64,000 bases of DNA from a virus: positions 1 through 64,000 of the IMG/VR virus record IMGVR_UViG_3300031952_000002. One strand, 5' to 3'. The position numbers and the translations under genes were made by a program. Below the pieces are notes generated by a model. That model ran no database searches, was not told the DNA's origin, and worked only from the letters and a program-made list of their open reading frames with translations. Below, piece after piece: positions 26,492 through 34,330 of the stretch. Within the stretch, counting starts at the first letter, position 1. Each line of letters opens with the position of its first letter.

Positions 26492-26518
26492 TTATCGGCT
26501 TTTTTTGCCAAAACTTTA
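26492..26518 (-). promoter_or_regulatory. Sigma-28 (FliA/SigD)-type promoter
   Basis: On minus, TAAAGTTT-N11-GCCGATAA, full match. It follows a terminator within three bases and drives the 26354-25177 unit with the transglycosylase. Confidence 0.85.
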
Positions 26519-26520
26519 GT

Positions 26521-26551
26521 AAAAAAATAACCCAAGCAAAGGCATGGGTTA
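26521..26551 (-). terminator. Rho-independent terminator
   Basis: On minus, AACCCA-T-GC / GC-T-TGGGTT hairpin followed by seven T. It closes the long baseplate operon ending with the gene at 26576. Confidence 0.8.
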
Positions 26552-26575
26552 CCGTAAAAGAAAAATTCTATAAAC

Positions 26576-26926
26576 CTAAGCCTTAAAACCATCCGCGAGG
26601 GCTTGCTCTAAGTCTTTTTGAGTAAAGGACATTTCATGGCGGTCAATGCCTTTAGCCATATAAAACTTGCGTAATCCGTGCCTTATATAACCAGATGTTG
26701 TATCATCCAATATTTTGTTTGCATAAACCAGCAAATTAGGGTTGTGCCGAAGCATTTCAGTCATAAAAAAGTCTGGGTAAGCCAGTGGCTTAGGACCATC
26801 ATCCAAAGACAAAAGATCCATTTCAAGTTTGTGATCTTCCATAAGCTTTTCAGTCATTTCAGATACTTGTTGATCTGTAGCTACAACAGCTTTGTCTTTT
26901 TTTTTGCGAGACTTTTTGTCTGCCAT
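26576..26926 (-). CDS. Hypothetical protein at end of baseplate operon
   Basis: 116 residues from the ATG at 26926 (AAGGAG upstream). Lys-rich N-terminus (KKSRKKKDK) followed by a helical acidic domain. Lies ten bases after the J-like gene. No family recognised; small baseplate assembly factor possible from position. Confidence 0.55.
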   Translation of the reverse strand: MADKKSRKKKDKAVVATDQQVSEMTEKLMEDHKLEMDLLSLDDGPKPLAYPDFFMTEMLRHNPNLLVYANKILDDTTSGYIRHGLRKFYMAKGIDRHEMSFTQKDLEQALADGFKA

Positions 26927-26935
26927 ATACACTCC

Positions 26936-29900
26936 TTAGCTTAACACACTTACGGTTATATCATTGGTTGGGTCCAAAACCAAGGCCTTTTCGTTATTGG
27001 CCACAGCAATCCGGTCTGCACTAGAGGTATAGGTTGGGAAAGTAATTACCACGGAAGTTACACCTTGGACTTTACTGACCGATTCAATAACCTTACTCAA
27101 AGGCACAGACTCACCAACACCAAGGCTGTTCACAAACCCAGCCGCAGCAGCTTTGATGTTTTCCCTTACACTACTAAAAGGGATACCAGTTTTGAGACGT
27201 ACTGCAAGGCTGAGATTAACACGTCTGATCAAAGGGGGACTGATGTCAATACTAGTACCAGCCGCTCTTACGCCAGGGTATTGGCTTGGGTTGGTTGGGT
27301 CACCGTAAATGACTTTATTGACAGCTTTAACCAGACCTTCGTAGTTTTTGTATGCATCAATACCAAAAGCTGCCTGGGTGTCGTAGCCGAGTTTACCGAT
27401 AGCTTCCACGTAAGCCCCGTTACTGCTAGTAAAGCGGCTAGTAAGGTTTGGCGTATCAAACACCAAAGACTGGGTAGTCGAGCTGCTAGGTCCAGCAGCC
27501 AAGATCTTTTTGTAAGCTTTAGTGGTGGACAATTGTTCCAAATTAACTTGCGGGTAAAAGTCCGCCAAAGTAACGGTTGGATTTGTTGCACTAAACGGCG
27601 TCAGATAAATTTGAGTGGGGCTTGGGAAAGAATAGCTTGGGTTATAAGCTTCATCTTGAACCGTATACCGACCAATGTTAAGAGTACCAAGGATTGGGCC
27701 AGACAAAACTAATGTGTCGCCAGGCATCACACTGTCGTAGCTGTAGCTGTTGATGTTGCTGGCATCACCTAAGGTTACAATTTGTTCAATAAAGTTCGTA
27801 CCATCTAGGTAAATGGTATCTTGCCCAAAGACACGTACAACTTGATGGATACCAGTGTTGCCGCCATTCCATTCCTGGATTTCCCATACTAATACCCATG
27901 GGCTACCAAGGTCATCTGGATAGTCACCTTGACTTGGAGCAATACCACCCAAACGATAAGCTTTAGATTTAAACGTAACAGTTTGACCTACCAAGTAAGT
28001 GTCGGCAAAATCCCACACTGTGTCTGGAATAGGCTTAACCGGAGATACAAGACTAGATCCACTAAGAGCAGTGAAGTTAAAGCCGCTATAGAAAACTCGG
28101 TCTCCAGCAACATAAGTGGAGGTGCCAGCCCATGCCAAGGCTGGTACGTTCTTAAGGCGTACCCAGTCACCTTCCTGGACACCAGCTGTACCGAAGTTTA
28201 CAGCTTGGCCACTAAGTCTGATCAAAGCAGTGAAGTTGCCTTGTTTTTGGAGCTGGAACACGGTCGTTTCGTCGCTAGTAATAGCTCGAGCAGTTTGGAA
28301 AGTACCTGCCCCGCCAACCAGCTGGAGGTTAGTTACAGCTTGTATACGTAACTGGGTAGATCCATTGAAGCCTAGTTGTTTGTTCTGGAGAACAGTTTGA
28401 CCAAGCTTTACCCAAGCTCCTTTGTCAAAACCGTGTCTTAGGTCATATGGAACATTAACCACACCAATCCTGTTTTCCAGCTCACTGCCGCTACCAACCA
28501 GGGCAACTATCTTTTGGTTAGCTGTTCCACCGGCCACTTGAATACTGCCAACACTACCAAATGTGTTGGTCATGATTTGCAAGTTTTGGTCGTAGTCAGC
28601 AAAAGACACTTCAGTCACATTACTGATACCGCTAACTACTAATTTGTTGTAAAAGCTTTGGAGCTGAGTGTTGTTGTAGGCCACAAGTTTAAAGGTTTCG
28701 CCAATAGTTGGCAAAATATTATAGGCATATTGGAGTACGAACTGTGGGTTAGGGCCAATGGCAGCCAGATCAGTCTGATCTACGTAGTTTTCGCCATCAC
28801 CTAAAGCTAAGTAAGCGCTATAGCCGGTAAAGGTACCAGCCACTACACTAGTAGAACTTGTGATAGCAGTTACAGCTGTTTGTGTTGTGATTTGCCAAGT
28901 GCTTACGGTGAGCTGCTTGGTGGCCATAACTTCGTAAGTACCGTTATATGCACCAAGGCCGCTAAAGGTAATTTCGCTGCCAGCTGGAACATTAGCATTT
29001 ACGATCCAATAAACTTTTTGGCTACCAGCTACAGTTTTACGGCTTGTCACTGTACCACTTAAAAATCCACCAGACAGTTGAGTATCGAGGGTACTGGTAG
29101 CAACTAAGTCGCTACCTAAAAAGCCGCTAGTTACCGAGGCACTCAAAATGCTGCTATAACTTTGGGCCAGTGCATCAATAATTTCCTGGCTAGTAGACTG
29201 AGCTTCTACGAAGTTAAGCAAAGCTCCACTAGATCCAACAGCCCGAGCCAAAGATCCTTGGCTTACCAAGCCAACGCTACTGCCTGGAGTAACAATAGCA
29301 CTTTGGGTACCAGTGGTAAGCTCATAGAAAAAGGTGAAACTTGATGGGGCAGTCACAGCCCATTGCAAAGGATAAAGATTTGGTGCGTCACCGACAGTGG
29401 TAGCAATAAGGGCTACATAGTTGTTGCCACTATAACTTACAATATCTGCAGGTGCATAACTGATAGAGTTGTTCCAAGCACTAACCGTAGCATTAACCAC
29501 GGTGTTGACTGTATAGGTATTATTGAAACTTTGGGTTGTAACTACCCACTGCAAAGGATAAAGATTTGGTACGTCACCAATAGTGGTAGCGATCAAGGCA
29601 CGATAATTGTTGCCGCTATAACTAACGATACTCCCAGCTGTATAGCTGACAGAGTTGTTCCAAACGTCTAGTGTGCTACCAAGGATAGACACCGGTTGAC
29701 CTATTGCCAGTCCATGAGAAGGTAAAGTTGTAACCGTAACCAAACTGCCAGATCTAACCACAGATACGTTGCTAACGCTGGTGCCAGTGCCGTAAGTTTG
29801 GAAGTCAAACCAGCCGCCAACTACGCTAGGGAAAGTACCGTTGCGCAAATAAGTAAACTGAGTAGGAGTTGGGACAGACTGGACCGTAGCCAAGCCGTTA

Positions 29901-32900
29901 TAGTTAGAGTCGGAAAAGTCACTAATTACAACAATATTACCAGCTACCAGACCATGAGGTGCGGTAGTAGTGGCTGTTACTACGTTATTGGTCAGAGCTG
30001 CAGATGACACTGTCCCACCAGGGACGCTGGTAGGTAAACTAACGCTAAACTGGTTAGCGTTGATAACGGTTGGGTAATAAGAGCCATTGATAGGCTGGGT
30101 AATACCAGAACTAATGGCTGTGTTCCACAAGCCAATACGTTGGCCCTGGACAATGTTGTGTGGGCTAGCTGTAGTTACAACTAAAGTTCTATGAATGTTA
30201 TATGATTGACCAAAGGCGATGTTGTCACTAACTACGCTGCCACTTGGCACAACCAAAGTAAAGCTAGTAGCTGTAACGTTTTGCAGTTTAGCTTGAAAGC
30301 CTTTGTTGCCACTAAGGAAATCTAGTGCTGCATCCAGAATTGCTACGTCACCAGTTTGCACAAAAGAAGTCAAAAGATTGGGTGCGGTACCTACTCGGTA
30401 GGTATAGACGATCTGGTCCGCTGCTCCAGGTAATGCGGTTACTTGAGTGGTCCAGCTAGTTGTACCATCAATAGTGGTGGTTCTGGCAGTGGTGACTGGC
30501 AAATACACAGCAATGTCGGTCATAGAGCTGGTTTTATAGGCCAAATTCAAAGATGTGGCGGTTACGCTAGATGGGTAAAAGATACCAACTCTTTGGCTGT
30601 TACCACTTGGACCGTAGTCTGTGGCCGATACCGTCAAACTGTATATTGAGTCAGTCAATACAGTCTTAGCTTGACGCCAGATTTTCCAGCTATTAAAAGA
30701 ATAGTCATAAAACGAAGCTGGATCGTCTAGTGTGAGTGAGCTTTCTGCATCATCAGCTGAAAAACTGATCAAAGTAGGGGTAGCATCAGCGTTAACTGTG
30801 ATACCGCGAGCTACAGGCAAAGTGTAAGTCTTGGTTACTTCGTCTCCGTCAACCACCACTACGCTGGTATCTGTATCAGATAAAGAGTAGCTATTTTGGT
30901 AGAAATAGCGGTCACCGGTTTGTACTGGAGATTTACCATTAGCCATATAGGTAGGAGGATTAAGTGTAACCAAGTTGGTGGTAGAATCATAGTCACCAAC
31001 AGATGCATGAGTATATTCACTGGTGTCAATAACTGTGGAATTTAAAGGACTTAGCCACATGCTAAGATTTCCACCGAGATCGGTGAAATCTGCTTGGGTA
31101 AAGTTGATACCGTTAGTTACAACAGGCAACGTACCCCAAGTAAATGATGGCATGCTGTATTGGGTATATGAGTTGGCGATAAAGCCCCGTTGGCTTGGGA
31201 TGTTTTGCACGATACTTGGGGGAATAATACCCAAGGCTTTGCCTGGACTGTCGGCTGCCACAAAAGCCAGTTCACCTTCAGGGCCAGCGGTCTGTGTGTT
31301 GAGCCTAACTGTACTGCCAATAACCTGAGCCGTCACACCAGACAAACCCGCATTAATTTCTGCTGCAAACTGACTAAGAGTTCCAACACTAAAGCTGAGT
31401 TTCTGCAATGGAGCTAAAGATCTGACAATAACAAAACGATCTGTTGGGATAGTGGTTGGTCCACCAGATCCCGGTAGTCCAAAACCTGTAGCATTGACGG
31501 TGATACGACCAACTTGAGCTGTTTCTACTCGCCAGTACCCACGGAAGTTATATAAAGCTGGGTAGTTTAATTGATCAGCAGCTTCGGTCCAAGCCAAAAA
31601 CCAATCGCCTGGCAACACATCGCCAAAAGCTGTTGGATCTCCAGCTGGGGTTTTAGCGTTAATAGTTAGAGTTCCACTAGTTACAGACCAGTCTATTCTA
31701 GTAGTTCCATCAATGCCGCTAGACAAAATAGCAGCCGATCCATCAACTACTAGCCAATAATTCCCAGGAGCACCGGGTCCATCTGGGATACTATTAGTAG
31801 ACACATGGGCTCTCGATTGAGCGCTACCGGCAAACATGCTCTGACCAGCCGTAAGAGGATCGGTTAGTCCTATTTGGCCAGTTTGACGGTTAAGAGTATA
31901 GTCTGACTGGCGACCTTGGGCATACAAGCCAGCGCCAATAGTAAACATTTTGTCTTTAGCGGTTCCACCTAAGATAGATATAATAGCCTGGGAAGTGGCC
32001 CCTCTTGCACTAGAAAAGCTAAGAGTTTCGCCAACCACACTGACTACTACGCCAGTCATTAAATAATTCAAGGCTTCAGCCCATACCGTAATACTAGTAA
32101 AAGAGCTAACTGTAGCAGTTATATCAAACTGTTGAAACACAGCTTGAGTTAAAGTTACAGAGATTTCTGGGGTACCATCAACCTGATAAATCAGGGTGTC
32201 ACCTTCGCTAAGGCTACTGGACCAAGAACTTTTAACTCTGGAATACAAAGTGGCGCTAGACCCGTCTTCATACAAAAGTGTATCGTTTTTATATAGCAAA
32301 AGGGTGTATTGGATATCTGTTGGGAAACTCATAACGGTATTTGCGTTAAGGGTTCCGGTGTCAACTACACGCATTTCGTTTTTGGTATTATCTTTTGGGA
32401 AAATGACGATACGGGTGCCGTTGTCGGCGGTATTGGCCGAAAAGTTGATGTTTGGGTCACCGTTAATGCTTGAGATAACTTCGTAGGAAGTTGCCTTACC
32501 AGGGACTCGGAAGTCTCCTGCAGCAAAGTAATGGGTGGTTGACTCACCTTCGATATCTACCGTAAGGCTGTAATTTTCATACAAATTAAAGGGAGCTTGA
32601 GCTAGTGTAAAAAGTCTTACACTAGCAACTGGGTACTGGCGTAACTGGAGTTCTTGTTCTCCACCTAAAGCTTCACTGAGAACAGTTTCGATACCTGTTT
32701 GGCCATATATAGGCTGGTAGCCAGTACCGTCATCGATAACTAAAGTGGAGCTATTGTTGCTGTATCTTACTACTGCACTAGACTGAACCGTGTTTTGGTC
32801 ATCTGGGGACGTAACACCTAAGGCCGCGTACTTAATAGCAGCTTCGGTACCTTTGGACTTAATTTGTTCAGCTATTTTGATCTTAGACCTGATTGTGTCA

Positions 32901-33721
32901 TCGTCGTCTGGTGGGAAACCGTTGGTTACTGCATTTGGATTAAACGCAATAGACTGAAATGACAAGCCAGAAGTTTCACGGATAGCTCCCCTTGGCACGT
33001 TACCTTTGGTGCCAAGTTCCACACATGACACCGGAACATCCAAAGCAGTTACGTCACCGTCTGGAATACTGACAGTAGCGGTAGTCTTAAAGGACACGCT
33101 TGTTACGCTGCTTGAACCTGGTGTATTGACCAAACTACCGCTTGGTATAGTTCTTTTGCCGCCTTGGCTCAAAATAACGGTTTCACCAATGTTGTGGAAT
33201 TTGGTAGTAGGAGAACTGGGGCTAAGGGTAATTAGCCAATAGGCTCCACCAGATTGCTGGCTTACCGAAGTATAAGCTAGTGGGCCTTCAACGTTTGGAG
33301 TACCACGACCAATATAGATGCTGCCAGTAGCAGCAAACTTACTAGCATCATTGACATAAATGCTAAGACTACCAGCAACTGGGGCTGGCTGGCCAGCATA
33401 AACGCTAGAAGAAATCTTGGTAAAAGAAATATCTGTGATATCAACGCGAGTAGAGGCAAAAGTGCCAGAGCTGATAGTAATATCGGCGTCAGCCGCTAGG
33501 CGCTGTAAAGACTCACCTGTTGCTCTGTCTACAGACAAAGCATCAATCATGGCAATAACGTCAGCCGCAGCTTTAAAGTTTTGCTGGGCTACCGCACTAA
33601 AGAACTGGAGGATAACCGATCCACGGCTAAAGTCATTAACGTCAGGCACCCTGGCCAGAAAGCTGGTGATCAGTTCACCGAGTATTTGTTCTTTAGACCT
33701 TAGAACTGGTAAATCTGCCAT
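26936..33721 (-). CDS. Giant baseplate J-like protein
   Basis: 2261 residues. The N-terminus (about 1-300) has the baseplate J layout: helical VPDVNDFSRGSVILQFF, RATGESLQRLAADADI, then GTKGNVPRGAI. The C-terminus (about 2150-2261) returns to the J fold with SLAVRLKTGIPFSSVRENIK and VPLSKVIESVSKVQGVTSVV. Classical J/gp47 proteins are about 300-450 residues, so ~1700 residues are inserted. The insert contains PHG modules near 1187, 1255 and 1336, two tandem CBM5/12-like repeats near 1352 and 1414 (62-residue period) and related modules near 1865-1900. Central wedge and surface-exposed adhesion roles may be fused. Confidence 0.85.
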   Translation of the reverse strand: MADLPVLRSKEQILGELITSFLARVPDVNDFSRGSVILQFFSAVAQQNFKAAADVIAMIDALSVDRATGESLQRLAADADITISSGTFASTRVDITDISFTKISSSVYAGQPAPVAGSLSIYVNDASKFAATGSIYIGRGTPNVEGPLAYTSVSQQSGGAYWLITLSPSSPTTKFHNIGETVILSQGGKRTIPSGSLVNTPGSSSVTSVSFKTTATVSIPDGDVTALDVPVSCVELGTKGNVPRGAIRETSGLSFQSIAFNPNAVTNGFPPDDDDTIRSKIKIAEQIKSKGTEAAIKYAALGVTSPDDQNTVQSSAVVRYSNNSSTLVIDDGTGYQPIYGQTGIETVLSEALGGEQELQLRQYPVASVRLFTLAQAPFNLYENYSLTVDIEGESTTHYFAAGDFRVPGKATSYEVISSINGDPNINFSANTADNGTRIVIFPKDNTKNEMRVVDTGTLNANTVMSFPTDIQYTLLLYKNDTLLYEDGSSATLYSRVKSSWSSSLSEGDTLIYQVDGTPEISVTLTQAVFQQFDITATVSSFTSITVWAEALNYLMTGVVVSVVGETLSFSSARGATSQAIISILGGTAKDKMFTIGAGLYAQGRQSDYTLNRQTGQIGLTDPLTAGQSMFAGSAQSRAHVSTNSIPDGPGAPGNYWLVVDGSAAILSSGIDGTTRIDWSVTSGTLTINAKTPAGDPTAFGDVLPGDWFLAWTEAADQLNYPALYNFRGYWRVETAQVGRITVNATGFGLPGSGGPTTIPTDRFVIVRSLAPLQKLSFSVGTLSQFAAEINAGLSGVTAQVIGSTVRLNTQTAGPEGELAFVAADSPGKALGIIPPSIVQNIPSQRGFIANSYTQYSMPSFTWGTLPVVTNGINFTQADFTDLGGNLSMWLSPLNSTVIDTSEYTHASVGDYDSTTNLVTLNPPTYMANGKSPVQTGDRYFYQNSYSLSDTDTSVVVVDGDEVTKTYTLPVARGITVNADATPTLISFSADDAESSLTLDDPASFYDYSFNSWKIWRQAKTVLTDSIYSLTVSATDYGPSGNSQRVGIFYPSSVTATSLNLAYKTSSMTDIAVYLPVTTARTTTIDGTTSWTTQVTALPGAADQIVYTYRVGTAPNLLTSFVQTGDVAILDAALDFLSGNKGFQAKLQNVTATSFTLVVPSGSVVSDNIAFGQSYNIHRTLVVTTASPHNIVQGQRIGLWNTAISSGITQPINGSYYPTVINANQFSVSLPTSVPGGTVSSAALTNNVVTATTTAPHGLVAGNIVVISDFSDSNYNGLATVQSVPTPTQFTYLRNGTFPSVVGGWFDFQTYGTGTSVSNVSVVRSGSLVTVTTLPSHGLAIGQPVSILGSTLDVWNNSVSYTAGSIVSYSGNNYRALIATTIGDVPNLYPLQWVVTTQSFNNTYTVNTVVNATVSAWNNSISYAPADIVSYSGNNYVALIATTVGDAPNLYPLQWAVTAPSSFTFFYELTTGTQSAIVTPGSSVGLVSQGSLARAVGSSGALLNFVEAQSTSQEIIDALAQSYSSILSASVTSGFLGSDLVATSTLDTQLSGGFLSGTVTSRKTVAGSQKVYWIVNANVPAGSEITFSGLGAYNGTYEVMATKQLTVSTWQITTQTAVTAITSSTSVVAGTFTGYSAYLALGDGENYVDQTDLAAIGPNPQFVLQYAYNILPTIGETFKLVAYNNTQLQSFYNKLVVSGISNVTEVSFADYDQNLQIMTNTFGSVGSIQVAGGTANQKIVALVGSGSELENRIGVVNVPYDLRHGFDKGAWVKLGQTVLQNKQLGFNGSTQLRIQAVTNLQLVGGAGTFQTARAITSDETTVFQLQKQGNFTALIRLSGQAVNFGTAGVQEGDWVRLKNVPALAWAGTSTYVAGDRVFYSGFNFTALSGSSLVSPVKPIPDTVWDFADTYLVGQTVTFKSKAYRLGGIAPSQGDYPDDLGSPWVLVWEIQEWNGGNTGIHQVVRVFGQDTIYLDGTNFIEQIVTLGDASNINSYSYDSVMPGDTLVLSGPILGTLNIGRYTVQDEAYNPSYSFPSPTQIYLTPFSATNPTVTLADFYPQVNLEQLSTTKAYKKILAAGPSSSTTQSLVFDTPNLTSRFTSSNGAYVEAIGKLGYDTQAAFGIDAYKNYEGLVKAVNKVIYGDPTNPSQYPGVRAAGTSIDISPPLIRRVNLSLAVRLKTGIPFSSVRENIKAAAAGFVNSLGVGESVPLSKVIESVSKVQGVTSVVITFPTYTSSADRIAVANNEKALVLDPTNDITVSVLS
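29355..29664. repeat. Tandem duplication encoding CBM5/12-like modules
   Basis: Two ~125-bp segments 186 bp apart in the J-like gene encode WNNS(V/I)SY...IVSYSGNNY.ALIATT.GD.PNLYPLQW. Nucleotide identity is high, indicating recent internal duplication. Confidence 0.75.
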
Positions 33722-33733
33722 TTTATGGACCTT

Positions 33734-34330
33734 TTACTGGAATTTAGCGATTAGTAGACCGGGTGTTGGTGGGGATACCCCGAAAGGAACTATACCAGGG
33801 ACGCCAACCAGCAGTCCAGCTGAAAATCCCTGTGCAATACCCTTGATAAAATAAGTACCGTATTGACTTGACGCTAATTGCTGCTGACTTTCGGCAGGAA
33901 GATTGGCTAAGATAAGATTAGCAATTATCTCACCAGGCACGTTTTGTGGTGGACCAGCTTGCCCACCATAAGTAGAAACTGAAATAATATCAGTAAATTG
34001 CGCAAAATGGGCACAACTGCTTTGATAAATTGCATCTAACATGTAGTCCAACGCTTCACCTTTACCGCCAAAATAGCCGACCAGAGCCGTAATCGCCGCC
34101 TGTTTACACAAACTCGGTTCTACCGTCAAACCTAGGCCGTTACCTGCCACAATAGGGCTTGGTATTAAAGACACGGCTACGGCCTGTTGCAGAGCGCCAA
34201 TGACTCCCTTGGATATAGCTTGACATAAAACCTGTTGAAATGGCTGAGGAACAGCCCCTGGACTCATTTTTTGCATATTAGCGCGAAAAAGATTAAGCAT
34301 ATTAGTAGCTAACACACTATCTGACATCAT
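33734..34330 (-). CDS. Baseplate-region structural protein, unknown
   Basis: 198 residues, Ala/Gly/Gln-rich, mostly hydrophobic-helical (AITALVGYFGGKGEALDYML) without a clear signal peptide. ATGATG start overlaps the stop of the LysM-like hub gene. Virion association is inferred from its place between two baseplate genes. Confidence 0.55.
   Translation of the reverse strand: MMSDSVLATNMLNLFRANMQKMSPGAVPQPFQQVLCQAISKGVIGALQQAVAVSLIPSPIVAGNGLGLTVEPSLCKQAAITALVGYFGGKGEALDYMLDAIYQSSCAHFAQFTDIISVSTYGGQAGPPQNVPGEIIANLILANLPAESQQQLASSQYGTYFIKGIAQGFSAGLLVGVPGIVPFGVSPPTPGLLIAKFQ

Noticed and set aside
27065-27712. 215-codon plus-strand frame inside the J-like gene
   Set aside because: Low-complexity, Ser/Thr/Arg-rich antisense shadow of a well-supported baseplate gene, with no SD and no motif.
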